Below the pieces are notes generated by a model. It did not search any database, was not told where the DNA came from, and saw only the letters and a program-made list of their open reading frames with translations. A DNA stretch of 64,000 bases, taken from positions 653,434 to 717,433 of the forward strand of contig DASTDE010000004.1 in NCBI GenBank assembly GCA_035710515.1. The letters run 5' to 3'. The translations under genes were made by a program, and so were the position numbers. Source of the stretch: Candidatus Rubrimentiphilum sp. Lineage in GTDB: Bacteria > Vulcanimicrobiota > Vulcanimicrobiia > Vulcanimicrobiales > Vulcanimicrobiaceae. This document shows positions 41,934 through 50,669 of this stretch, piece by piece. Position 1 is the stretch's first letter; each line of letters begins with the position of its first letter.

Positions 41934-42102
41934 GCCCCGGTGTCATGGTGAGCTTGTCGAACCACGGCTGAGCAGCGAGCGAAGCGAGCCTGGACGAAGC
42001 CCGCACACGTTCGCCTCACGTGGGCCTCGACAAGCTCGGCCGCCCTTCGCCCTTCGACTCGCATTCGCTCGCTCAGGAGTAAACACTACGCTCAGGATGA
42101 CA
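41923..42102. repeat. 180-bp element with 13-bp terminal inverted repeats (MITE-like), copy B
   Basis: The ends are TGTCATCCTGAGC (41923-41935) and GCTCAGGATGACA (42090-42102), a perfect 13-bp inverted pair. Inside there is a second inverted pair, AGCTTGTCGA with TCGACAAGCT, and repeated GAGCGAAGCGAGC words, so the whole can fold as a nested hairpin. It codes for no transposase. It supplies the stop codon of the PLD-like gene. A related sequence lies at 12068-12160. Its structure resembles a non-autonomous mobile or palindromic repeat. Confidence 0.75.
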
Positions 42103-42130
42103 CTATTTGACCCCGCTCGAAGGCCCTTTC

Positions 42131-42544
42131 ATGACGCAAGCCGATCGTATAGAGGTTGCCGACCGTTATGCTAAGCTGCTGCAGCCGTATGCGAAGAAGC
42201 TAAGCCTGACGCATGAGAAACCCGGCCGGTACATGCTGATGACGAAAGCCAAGTCATTCGAAATACTCGTCAACGGCAAGTGGCAGATCCGGAAAGCGCC
42301 GTTCATGGTAGCTGGGGTCGTCGCGAATAAGAGCTACGTATCGTTCCACCTCGTGCCGGTCTACATGTTTCCGGATTTGATCGCGGCGTGTGCTCCGGAG
42401 CTGAAAAAGCGTATGCAGGGCAAGGGATGTTTCAATTTCCAGACCTATGACGCCGAGGCGGCGCGCGGGCTCAAAGCGTTGCTGAAAGCCGGGCTCGACC
42501 GCACGAAGAAAAGTCCGATGTTCAAACCCGGGACGTTCGATTAA
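42131..42544 (+). CDS. DUF1801-like small protein
   Basis: A 137-residue soluble protein. YVSFHLVPVYMFPDLI, LKKRMQGKGCFNFQTYD and a C-terminal Lys-rich helix resemble the DUF1801/YdhG-like family of small proteins that fold like a sterol-carrier or iron-chaperone domain. The assignment is tentative. ATG at 42131 has GAAGG eight bases upstream. It stands isolated right after the MITE-like element and is convergent with tatD, whose stop is adjacent. Confidence 0.6.
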   Translation: MTQADRIEVADRYAKLLQPYAKKLSLTHEKPGRYMLMTKAKSFEILVNGKWQIRKAPFMVAGVVANKSYVSFHLVPVYMFPDLIAACAPELKKRMQGKGCFNFQTYDAEAARGLKALLKAGLDRTKKSPMFKPGTFD

Positions 42545-43318
42545 CTAAAGCGCTCGGAAGAGCTTCTTCGCATTCTGCGTCGTGATCTCGGCAACGTCTT
42601 GCGCCGGTAACGAAAGAATCTCGGCGACTTTCTGCGCCGTAACCGCGACGTAAGCCGGCTCGTTCCGCTGACCGCGGTGCGGAATCGGGGCCAGATAGGG
42701 GCAGTCCGTTTCGAGCACGAGGCGATCGATGCCGGTGGCAAGGACCGCGTCCCGTATCGGCTGAGCGGTCTTGAACGTGATGATGCCGCCGATGCCTAGA
42801 TACAGCCCGAACTCCTCGACGTACGTCTTCGCCTGCGCCTCATCGCCGGTAAAGCAGTGCACCACGCCGCGCATGCCCGATTGCCACTCGTCGCGCAGAA
42901 TGGCCGAGAAGTCTTCGAACGCGTCGCGATGATGAAAGATGAGCGGCAGCCCGGCTGTGCGCGCGATCGCCATCTGCGCGCGTAGAACGCGTTGTTGGAC
43001 GTCGCGCGGGCTGTGATCGTAGTAGTAGTCGAGCCCGGTTTCGCCGATTGCAGCGATGCGCGAGTTGCGCAGGAACGGTTCGAATGCGGCGGCGATGTCG
43101 GCCGGCGCGTCTTTGGCTTCGTGCGGATGAATGCCGGCCGATGCGAAGAGACCGTACTGCGCGGCGGTCGCGAAGGCTCGTTGCGTATCGCTGAGATCGC
43201 AACCAACGGTAATTGCGGTTGCGACTCCCGCGGCTCGCATGCGCTCGACGGCGGCCCCGCGATCGTCGTCGAAGGCCTTATCGTGCAGGTGTGCGTGTGT
43301 GTCGAGGAGGCTGAGCAC
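42545..43318 (-). CDS. tatD: TatD-family metal-dependent hydrolase/DNase
   Basis: A 257-residue TIM-barrel hydrolase. The metal ligands are DTHAHLHD at the N terminus, GETGLDYYYD, PLIFHHRDAF, GVVHCFTGD and ETDCPYLAP. The family acts as a 3'-5' exonuclease in DNA repair or quality control. The start is GTG, which overlaps the stop of the diguanylate cyclase gene (TAGTG). Confidence 0.94.
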   Translation of the reverse strand: MLSLLDTHAHLHDKAFDDDRGAAVERMRAAGVATAITVGCDLSDTQRAFATAAQYGLFASAGIHPHEAKDAPADIAAAFEPFLRNSRIAAIGETGLDYYYDHSPRDVQQRVLRAQMAIARTAGLPLIFHHRDAFEDFSAILRDEWQSGMRGVVHCFTGDEAQAKTYVEEFGLYLGIGGIITFKTAQPIRDAVLATGIDRLVLETDCPYLAPIPHRGQRNEPAYVAVTAQKVAEILSLPAQDVAEITTQNAKKLFRAL

Positions 43319-44994
43319 TACTCGTGCGCTTCGACCACGCGGTTGCGGCCCTGGCGTTTGGCTTGGTAGAGCGCGTGGTCGGCGCGCGCGAGCAACGATT
43401 CTACCGTGTCGCTGACGGTGGCAACCGCGACGCCGATGCTGACCGTCACGTGCTCGCCGTCCGCGTGGCGAACGTCCAGTGTTGAGATCGCCGCGCGCAG
43501 CCGCTCGCCGATTGCGACGGCTGTTTCGGCGTTCGTGTCGGGCATCAAGATGAGAAACTCTTCGCCGCCGATGCGTCCGCAGCGGTCGTTGCTCCGAATG
43601 GAGTGTACGATCGTCTGTCCGATGGAGCGCAAGCAGTGGTCGCCGGCCTGATGTCCGAGCGTATCGTTGATGGATTTAAAGCGATCGATGTCCACCAGAA
43701 AGACCGCGCAGGCGCCTCCGATGGCGACGTTGTCGACGCGATCGCGCAGCAACTGCATGATGGTCCGCCGGTTGGGCATTCCGGTGAGCATGTCGAGCGC
43801 GGCGGCGTTCTGGGTAGCAGCGATCGAACGGAAATCGCGCAGAAGCGGCGCGAGATCGGCGGCGGCGTCCGTCATACGTTTGCGATCCACGAACTGCGCG
43901 TTGGCGTACGGGCGATGCACGAGCAGCACGCCGAGCAGCGCGTCGTCGGAAGCACGGGCGGCATGCCCGAATGCAAAGAAGCTGCTGTTTCGCACTATAA
44001 CGGCCGGTCTATCGGATCGATTCAATTCCTGAAGAGCGCGGGTGCCAAGTTCCATCTGTTCGGGCTTCGGGTGCGGACCGATTGAGGCAAGCGGCGCGAG
44101 GCGCATGTCGCTCGGGGTGATGGCGGCGTAGATCTGAAGCGTTTCGTGAGCCGCCGGCGTGTGCAAACTCGCCAGGAGCGAGTTCATTTGCGGAATAGGG
44201 TCGCCGGCGCCGAGCATGGCTTGCACAGCATCCCGCGCCAGCCTCAACCGGTGCAGTTCGATTTGGTTTTCATGCAGCTGGCGCAGCGCGATCGCGAGGA
44301 ACGGCAACGGCGCCAGGCTGGCAAGTCCGAATGCAATGCCGATCTGCGACCAGCCGATCGTGCAGACGTATCCCCACGATGTGAGCAGCAGCAGCAAGAC
44401 CATCAGGCGCGAGTCGCGCGAAAGATTTCGCCAGAGCCGGCGCAGCGAGGTTTGCGTCGAGAGCATGCGCAGCGGCGTCCACACTCCGTACAAGAACATG
44501 TAGAACGCCAAGACATAAAAGGCCACGAACGCCAAATATGATCCAATCGAAAGCCCGATGCGTCCGGGATAGAGTTCCAATCGCAGCGCGCCTGCGAACA
44601 GCCACAGAATTGCCTGCGGCGCACCCTGGAAGAGGCGCCGGAATAAACCGCTGCTCCCGCCGCGGCCGCTGGCTGCGATCGGATACGCGACGAGCGTAAG
44701 CGCGGCGGCAATTACCGGTCCGTAGACGTCGACGACAGTCAGGATGAGCGGCAACTCGAGCATGATGCGGCCCGGTTCCGTGCCTCGCTTCCGCGCGAAG
44801 GCCTGCGAGTCAAGCGGAATGTTGATCCGGGCGAGCAGAGTGAAGAGAACGAGTACGAGTGCTAGTGCGATGAGGTCTTGGCGCGGTAAATGCCGCAAGG
44901 CAGACGGCGCAAGCGATGCAGTAATCGCGACGGCCAGCACCAGTACGCCGAGGCGAAACGCGGTGCTGAGTGCCCGCCGGCGCCGGTCGATCAT
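43318..44994 (-). CDS. Membrane-anchored diguanylate cyclase (GGDEF)
   Basis: A 558-residue protein. Residues of about 1-270 hold seven or so hydrophobic segments. A GAF-like middle region covers about 290-400. The C-terminal GGDEF domain has the active-site motif GGEEF, with an RxxD inhibitory site (RSND) exactly five residues before it, and the fold motifs FLVDIDRFKSINDTLGH and LLARADHALYQAKRQGRN. It would synthesise cyclic di-GMP under feedback control. The ATG at 44994 starts the first helix. It is 2 bases after metG and coupled to tatD. Confidence 0.93.
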   Translation of the reverse strand: MIDRRRRALSTAFRLGVLVLAVAITASLAPSALRHLPRQDLIALALVLVLFTLLARINIPLDSQAFARKRGTEPGRIMLELPLILTVVDVYGPVIAAALTLVAYPIAASGRGGSSGLFRRLFQGAPQAILWLFAGALRLELYPGRIGLSIGSYLAFVAFYVLAFYMFLYGVWTPLRMLSTQTSLRRLWRNLSRDSRLMVLLLLLTSWGYVCTIGWSQIGIAFGLASLAPLPFLAIALRQLHENQIELHRLRLARDAVQAMLGAGDPIPQMNSLLASLHTPAAHETLQIYAAITPSDMRLAPLASIGPHPKPEQMELGTRALQELNRSDRPAVIVRNSSFFAFGHAARASDDALLGVLLVHRPYANAQFVDRKRMTDAAADLAPLLRDFRSIAATQNAAALDMLTGMPNRRTIMQLLRDRVDNVAIGGACAVFLVDIDRFKSINDTLGHQAGDHCLRSIGQTIVHSIRSNDRCGRIGGEEFLILMPDTNAETAVAIGERLRAAISTLDVRHADGEHVTVSIGVAVATVSDTVESLLARADHALYQAKRQGRNRVVEAHE

Positions 44995-44996
44995 GC

Positions 44997-46505
44997 TTAC
45001 GTTATCGGCTCCTTGCGCGGGAAGAGCGCTTCGCCGGGAGCCGTCTGCGTGCCGGCGGCGATCCCGCCCCAGCGTAGCGCGTCGTCCCAGCTCGCATCGA
45101 TCGGTTCCTCGACGCCGAGCTGCTGCCACATCGCACGTGCGCGCTCGGGCATGAAGGGCGCTAGTAAGATCGCCAGCCAGCGCAAGCCTTCGCAGAGTTC
45201 GTATAAGAGCGCGTCGAGTTCCGCGCTCCGTCCTTCCTTATATAAGACCCAGGGCTTGCGCTCGTCGATGGTCCGGTTGAGGGCCGTGACGAGCTCCCAG
45301 ATCGCCTCGAGCGCATCCCGGAACTGCAGTTGGAAGATCAGGCCGCGCACGCGTTCGCCCAGGTCCGCGAAGCGCTCGGCGATCGCGCCGTCAACGGCTT
45401 GCGGAACCAGTCCGTTGCGATACTGCGCCAGCATCGAGAGCGATCGCCGCAGCAGATTTCCCAAATCGTTGCCCAGGTCGCTGTTGTAGCGCTGGACGAT
45501 CTTCTCTTCGGAGTACGAGAAGTCGCTGCCGAAGGGCGCTTCGCGCAGAAGAAAATAGCGCATCGAATCCGCGCCGAACCGCTCCGCCAGCGCGAACGGA
45601 TCCACCGCGTTGCCGCGGCTCTTGCCGATCTTTTCTCCCTCGACCGTGATCCAGCCGTGCGCGAAGACCGACTCCGGTGCAGCCTCGCCGATGCTCCACA
45701 GCATCGCCGGCCAGATGAGCGTGTGAAACCGCGCGATCTCTTTTCCAATCAACTGCACGCTGGCCGGCCAGAACCTGCGCATATCTTTTCCGTCGGGCCA
45801 TTCGAGCGCCGAGATGTAGTTCAAGAGCGCGTCGAACCAGACGTAGATCACGCCTTGACCTTCGGGGACGGGAATGCCCCAGCTGAAGTTGGTGCGCGAA
45901 ATGCTCAGATCGTCAAGCCCTTCCTCCAATAGTTGCATCATCTCGTTGTACACCGCGCGAGGGCGTACCCAATTCGGATGCTCGCGAAAATGCTGTTTGA
46001 GGCGTTCTGCGTACTTAGTGAGCCGAAAGAACCAGTCGTCCTCGGAAAGCCACTCGACGGCGCGCCCGCAGGTGGGGCATTTTCCTTCGATCAGCTTGGC
46101 TTGCGGCCAAAACGTCTCGTCGGCGACGCAGTACCAGCCTTCGTACTTTCCGAGATAGACGTCGCCGTTTGCGAGCATTTTCTTGAAGACCGCCTGCACG
46201 ACGCGCTCGTGCCGCGGCTGCGTCGTCCGGATGAAGTCGTCGTACTCGACGTGGTAGAGCGCGAAGAGTTCCTTCCAGCGCGGCACAAGCTCGTCACACC
46301 ATTCCTGCGGCGATTTTCCGGCGGCCGCCGCGGCGTCGGCTACTTTTTGTCCGTGCTCGTCGGTGCCGGTGAGGAAGCGCGCGGGGCCGGCCGTACGCGC
46401 CGTGCGCGCCAAAACGTCGGCGACGATCGTGGTGTACGCATGCCCGATGTGCGGATCGCCGCTAATATAATAGATGGGCGTGGTGACGTAAAACGCTCGC
46501 GGCAT
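44997..46505 (-). CDS. metG: Methionyl-tRNA synthetase
   Basis: A 502-residue class I synthetase. The HIGH motif is GDPHIGHAYT near residue 15, and the KMSKS loop reads GEKIGKSRGN. The connective region has a CPTCG half zinc site, with the partner pair reduced to one Cys (WYCVADETF). The anticodon-binding domain follows from about 360 (NSDLGNDLGNLLRRSL). No C-terminal tRNA-binding extension is present. It begins 6 bases after the rsmI gene and precedes the diguanylate cyclase in the same run of genes. Confidence 0.96.
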   Translation of the reverse strand: MPRAFYVTTPIYYISGDPHIGHAYTTIVADVLARTARTAGPARFLTGTDEHGQKVADAAAAAGKSPQEWCDELVPRWKELFALYHVEYDDFIRTTQPRHERVVQAVFKKMLANGDVYLGKYEGWYCVADETFWPQAKLIEGKCPTCGRAVEWLSEDDWFFRLTKYAERLKQHFREHPNWVRPRAVYNEMMQLLEEGLDDLSISRTNFSWGIPVPEGQGVIYVWFDALLNYISALEWPDGKDMRRFWPASVQLIGKEIARFHTLIWPAMLWSIGEAAPESVFAHGWITVEGEKIGKSRGNAVDPFALAERFGADSMRYFLLREAPFGSDFSYSEEKIVQRYNSDLGNDLGNLLRRSLSMLAQYRNGLVPQAVDGAIAERFADLGERVRGLIFQLQFRDALEAIWELVTALNRTIDERKPWVLYKEGRSAELDALLYELCEGLRWLAILLAPFMPERARAMWQQLGVEEPIDASWDDALRWGGIAAGTQTAPGEALFPRKEPIT

Positions 46506-46511
46506 GGGCTT

Positions 46512-47348
46512 CTATTCCTCGCGGGAGCGTTTTCGCTTGCCCGCCCGCGCGTAGATCGCGTTTCGCTCGCCGAAGCCTCGCGCCGCCAGCGTCTTGGCAA
46601 CGGACGCCACGCTGTGTGAGGTTTCCAAAAGCGCGTCGATGGCGGCGTCGAGATCGCGCGCGGACGGCGGGCACGCCGGCGCTTTCGGCGAGGGCATGAC
46701 GACGAGAGAGATCTCACCGCGAACGCGCTCGCCGAGCTTGGCCTCGATCTGCGCCGCGGTGCCGTGCAGCTGCTCTTCGAAGCGCTTGGTGTATTCGCGT
46801 AGCAAGAAAACACGCGCCGAAGGATCGACGCTCGCGAGATCGCGCAGGCTTGCGCGAATGCGGTTGGGCGATTCGTACCAGATACTTGGAATTCCTAACT
46901 CGAACGCACGTTGAAATGCAGTGCGGCGCGCAGAGCTGGTGCGCGGCGGAAAGCCTTCGAAGATGAAACGGCCGAGCGAAAAGCCCGAGAGTACGGCGGC
47001 GCCCAGTGCCGCGTTGGGTCCGGGCAAGACTTCAACCGCGACGCCGGCGTCGCGCGCCGCCGCGACGAGCTCCGCTCCCGGATCGGAGATGCCCGGCATG
47101 CCTGCGTCCGTGACGACTGCAACCAACTCTTGGCGCGCGCGTTCGAGAATCGATCGCGTCGCCGCGCGCGCGTTCTGTTCGCGATAACTGCGGATCTCTT
47201 TACCCGGCAGCGCGAGGGCGTGCAAAAGCTTTTTTGCAACGCGTGAATCCTCGGCGACGAGCAGCGTGCAGTCGCGCAGGGTGTCGAGCGCGCGCAGCGT
47301 GATGTCGCGGAGGTTGCCGAGCGGCGTCGGCACGAAGACCAAAGGCAT
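46512..47348 (-). CDS. rsmI: 16S rRNA (cytidine-1402-2'-O)-methyltransferase RsmI
   Basis: A 278-residue TP-methylase. It has VFVPTPLGNLRDITLRAL at the N terminus, LVAEDSRVAKKLL, VVTDAGMPGISDPGAELV, VEVLPGPNAALGAAVLSGF and PPRTSSARR, followed by the ESPNRI segment and a basic C-terminal tail. It modifies the decoding region of 16S rRNA. The ATG at 47348 fits the family N terminus; an in-frame ATG at 47375 is closer to a GGAGGG but too close to it (no spacer). Its ATG overlaps the start of the divergent glutaredoxin-like gene in a CATG. Confidence 0.92.
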   Translation of the reverse strand: MPLVFVPTPLGNLRDITLRALDTLRDCTLLVAEDSRVAKKLLHALALPGKEIRSYREQNARAATRSILERARQELVAVVTDAGMPGISDPGAELVAAARDAGVAVEVLPGPNAALGAAVLSGFSLGRFIFEGFPPRTSSARRTAFQRAFELGIPSIWYESPNRIRASLRDLASVDPSARVFLLREYTKRFEEQLHGTAAQIEAKLGERVRGEISLVVMPSPKAPACPPSARDLDAAIDALLETSHSVASVAKTLAARGFGERNAIYARAGKRKRSREE

Positions 47349-47607
47349 GGCTGCCGGGTTCGACGTTGAGCACATCCCTCCGGGGGCAAAGCTGGAGCTG
47401 TATGTCAGTCCCTCGTGCCCGTACTGCCGCGCAGCCCGCGAGTACTACGACCGGGTAAGAACTCCATATACGGTCCATGACGCCGAAAACGACGATCGGC
47501 TGCGCGAGCAAATGTTCGCGCTGACCGGCGGCGACCCGACGGTGCCGGCGATCGTGGTCGACGGAAAGTATGTACAGTCCGGCTGGGGTTCGCCGCCGCG
47601 CGGTTGA
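47347..47607 (+). CDS. Glutaredoxin-like protein
   Basis: An 86-residue thioredoxin-fold protein. The dithiol site CPYC lies in YVSPSCPYCRAAREYY near residues 22-26, and the cis-Pro loop is DPTVPAIVVDGK. The C terminus is short (GWGSPPRG). It is a second glutaredoxin-like gene in the window, distinct from that at 21.8 kb. Its ATG shares two bases with the ATG of the divergent rsmI gene (CATG). Confidence 0.82.
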   Translation: MAAGFDVEHIPPGAKLELYVSPSCPYCRAAREYYDRVRTPYTVHDAENDDRLREQMFALTGGDPTVPAIVVDGKYVQSGWGSPPRG

Positions 47608-47689
47608 ACCGTCTGAACGAGCCGTCCGGTCGGGCGGCGCTCGCTAAGTACCGAGGGGAGGAAGACCGATACTCTAGATCGGCCCCTGC

Positions 47690-49291
47690 ATGATTCTCAC
47701 ACAATCGCTTCCGCGGCTGGCGCCTTCGACGATCCGTCGGCCCCGTCTCGAACGCTGGCTTGCGACGCACGCCGAAACTCCCGTGCGGCTACTGATAGCG
47801 CCCGCCGGTTCCGGCAAGACGACGCTGCTGTTGAAATATCTTGGCGAGAGTACGATCGCCGCGGGCTATTGCGCGTTGCCGCCGGAGTGCTCGGCCGTCG
47901 ACCTGTTTCGCGCCATTGCGTCCGCGCTCGCGTTGCCTCGTCCCGCTAATTCGTACGACGAGCTCGTCACGTATTTGCGGACTGTGCGCGGCCCCGCCGA
48001 ACTGGTGGTGGACGACGCCGACAACGCAACTCCGGATGCGATCGCGATCCTGCATCGTTTGGTGGACGATGCGCCGGAGACACTGAGCCTCGTGTATGCG
48101 TCGCGTTCGCGCGAGGTGTTGGATGCCAAGACGTGGATTGCGCGCGGCCTCGCGGTGTTGTGCGACGCACGGAAACTGGCCTTCGATCCGGCGGAGACGA
48201 AACTGCTGGCCGAAGCCTGCGGCGTCTCGGCGACCGACGTGGATATCTCTCATCTGATCGAAGAGACCGACGGTTGGGCGATCGTCGTCAGCGGTGCGGT
48301 GCGGTGCGCAGCCGAAGACGGGCGCACCCTTAACGGAGCTTTCGAACACTGGCGCACGCGCTACGGCCAGCTCTTTGCCGAGTTCATTGCGGCCGAACTC
48401 GATCGCGCGTCCGAAGAAGATCGCGCGCTCTTGCGCAGCATCATGGCCGGCGCGCTTCCAAACGACGAAGCCCGCTTGCAACGGTTGGAAGCGCAGGGCT
48501 TCTTCATGGTCGACGACGCCGGCGGCTGCCGTCCGCTGCGGCCGCTGCAGCAACTGCGCGGCGGCCGCGTGCGCTCCTCGCAATCCTCGCACCTTGCGCC
48601 GATGTCGGCGCGCATGTTCGGTCACTTCGAGGTGCGGATCGGCAGCGCGGAGATCGCCTGGATTCGCAAGCGCGATCAGCAGATCGTCAAGTATCTCTTG
48701 CTCAAACCCTCCGGAACGGCGACGCGCGCCGAGCTGGCCGCCACTTTTTGGCCCGACGCCGACCGCCAGCTGGCCGCGCAAAGCGTGCGTACCGCGTGCA
48801 GCAACATTCGTAAGGCGATCGCCGCGATTACCGGCTACGCCGCGGTCGAGGCGTATTTTCGCGCGGATCCGGATGTCGCGCTTGAGTTCTCACACGTGGT
48901 GGCTGACGTGCGGCGTTTCGGCTCGCACGTCGCCGACGGTGACGCGGCGTTCGATCGCGGCGATCTGGAAGAGGCAGGCGCGCGCTATCGCGCAGCCGAG
49001 GAACTTTATGCGGGCCGTCTGCTGGATGCGGACGCGCCCGAACCGTGGTTCACTGCGCATGCCCAACTCTTGGAAGATCGCTACGTCATCGTCCTGGAAC
49101 GGCTGGCGCAGCTCGCCTTCGACGAAGGCGACATGAAAGGTGCGGCCGACTACGCATACCGCGTGCAGCAACTGCGCCCCGACTCGTCGGGTTTGGTGAA
49201 GATGCTCGGCAAGATTGCACCGCAGTACCGCATTACGAGCGATCCCGCTTCGCTCGAGGAGCACCGGCGCCGCAAGACCGATAGTGCGTAG
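47690..49291 (+). CDS. AAA/STAND-like ATPase with BTAD (SARP-type) transcriptional activator domain
   Basis: A 533-residue regulator. Residues of about 1-290 are a MalT-like ATPase with Walker A LIAPAGSGKTTLLL near 35-49, LVVDDADNATPD as Walker B, and the GWAIVVSGAV segment. From about 300 a winged-helix domain starts (MFGHFEVRIGSAEIAW, RDQQIVKYLLLKPSGTATRAELAATFWPD). It is followed by a bacterial transcriptional activator (BTAD) repeat region to the end. Such proteins are usually ATP-switched activators of secondary or surface functions. ATG at 47690 is the first start after an in-frame stop; no good ribosome site is seen. It overlaps the glycosyltransferase gene downstream. Confidence 0.88.
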   Translation: MILTQSLPRLAPSTIRRPRLERWLATHAETPVRLLIAPAGSGKTTLLLKYLGESTIAAGYCALPPECSAVDLFRAIASALALPRPANSYDELVTYLRTVRGPAELVVDDADNATPDAIAILHRLVDDAPETLSLVYASRSREVLDAKTWIARGLAVLCDARKLAFDPAETKLLAEACGVSATDVDISHLIEETDGWAIVVSGAVRCAAEDGRTLNGAFEHWRTRYGQLFAEFIAAELDRASEEDRALLRSIMAGALPNDEARLQRLEAQGFFMVDDAGGCRPLRPLQQLRGGRVRSSQSSHLAPMSARMFGHFEVRIGSAEIAWIRKRDQQIVKYLLLKPSGTATRAELAATFWPDADRQLAAQSVRTACSNIRKAIAAITGYAAVEAYFRADPDVALEFSHVVADVRRFGSHVADGDAAFDRGDLEEAGARYRAAEELYAGRLLDADAPEPWFTAHAQLLEDRYVIVLERLAQLAFDEGDMKGAADYAYRVQQLRPDSSGLVKMLGKIAPQYRITSDPASLEEHRRRKTDSA

Positions 49292-50669
49292 GGAGTTCGC
49301 AGCAGCTTTCATCCTTGCGGCCTGCGCGCTGCTGGCGTGGCAGCTGATGGAAACCTCGGCGGTGCGAACGCTTCTCGGTGACTTCCGGGCGTTTTATTGC
49401 GGTGGCTCGCTGGTGCTGCACGGAGCAGACCCGTACGCATCGGGCCCGTTGCTCCGCTGCGAACAGACGCCGGCGCCGTTTGGACTGCACAGCGCCCGCG
49501 AGGCCGATCTGCCGGCACCCTTTCCGGGCTATGCGCTTGCGGCGTTTGCAGTTTTCTCGCTCTTGCCGTATCCCGTTGCGGCAGCAGCGTGGTTTTTGCT
49601 GCTGCTGGTTTGCACCACGCTCGCTTGCATCTTTCTCGGACGTTTGTGCGACCGCCCCGCATTCGCAGCCTTTGCGTTTATCGCGGTTGCTTTTAGCGTC
49701 GCCGTAATTCCTTACGGCGAACTCGCGCCAATTATTCTGGCCGCGCTTACCGGAGGAGCCTTGGCGCTTCGCCGTGGCGTCAATACCGCATCGGTGCTCG
49801 CGCTTGGCGTGCTTGCGCTGTTGCCGCACGTCGCGCTGCCCGTTTTCTTGGCACTTTTCATTTGGAACAAGGCGATGCGGTGGCCGATCGTCGTGATTGG
49901 CATAGTGCTCGCGTGCTTGGATGTAGCAGTGGGCGGTCCGAATCTCGCCCTGGCATATTTTCTGCGAGTCTTGCCCAACCACGCGGCGTCGGAGATTGGT
50001 TTCGTCACGCAATACAGTGTGACGTGGCTTGCGCAAGGTATCGGCGCGCCGGACCGGCTTGCGCTCATTGCGGGGAACGCATCGTATGCGGCGATGGTGG
50101 TTGCGGGTATTTGGTTCGGTGGTTTAGTAAGCAAAAGGTTTCGCGACCCGGCCTTCCTCATGCTGATTCCCGCAGCATGTGCCGTCACGGGCGGATCGTT
50201 CATTCATTATAGCGAGATCACACTCGCGCTACCCGCGGCATTGCTTCTATACGTTCGAAGCACCGGCGTTCCGAAGGTCCTGGCCGCCGTTGCCGCGGTG
50301 CTCGTGGCGTTACCGTGGCAGGCCGTCGTAACCCAGCCGGCACTGATGATTCCTATCGCGGCCGGCGCGATAACCATCGCCGCAGTCGTTTTGCAACTCT
50401 CGCCGCGGTATTCCTTACGAATTGGCGCCGGCGCGACGCTCTTTTGCGCACTTTGCATTCTGGCGGCGTGGCATTTCGGTCCACAGACGGCGCCGCACAC
50501 GGCGGGCCGGCCATTCGATCCGACACTAGCTGAAGCATCCTGGGCCAAGTTGATCTCCGATCAAACGTCGAGCTCCGGAATCGTCTGGTGGATTCCGAAA
50601 CTTCCGACTTGGTCGGGTCTCTTAGCGTTGTTTGCGAGCGGCGTGATGGCGGCAGCCGGCCGCGAGTGA
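49284..50669 (+). CDS. DUF2029/GT87-like membrane glycosyltransferase, copy 1
   Basis: A 461-residue protein with about twelve helices. The first loop holds DFRAFYCGGSLVLHGADPYAS, a GT87-family hallmark with the catalytic Asp, and the PYGELAP motif lies mid-protein. It resembles mycobacterial alpha-mannosyltransferases that use polyprenyl-phosphate mannose. GTG at 49284 was chosen because it overlaps the regulator stop. The upstream frame is the regulator's other frame. It ends in a GTGA junction with its paralogue. Confidence 0.83.
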   Translation: MRREFAAAFILAACALLAWQLMETSAVRTLLGDFRAFYCGGSLVLHGADPYASGPLLRCEQTPAPFGLHSAREADLPAPFPGYALAAFAVFSLLPYPVAAAAWFLLLLVCTTLACIFLGRLCDRPAFAAFAFIAVAFSVAVIPYGELAPIILAALTGGALALRRGVNTASVLALGVLALLPHVALPVFLALFIWNKAMRWPIVVIGIVLACLDVAVGGPNLALAYFLRVLPNHAASEIGFVTQYSVTWLAQGIGAPDRLALIAGNASYAAMVVAGIWFGGLVSKRFRDPAFLMLIPAACAVTGGSFIHYSEITLALPAALLLYVRSTGVPKVLAAVAAVLVALPWQAVVTQPALMIPIAAGAITIAAVVLQLSPRYSLRIGAGATLFCALCILAAWHFGPQTAPHTAGRPFDPTLAEASWAKLISDQTSSSGIVWWIPKLPTWSGLLALFASGVMAAAGRE

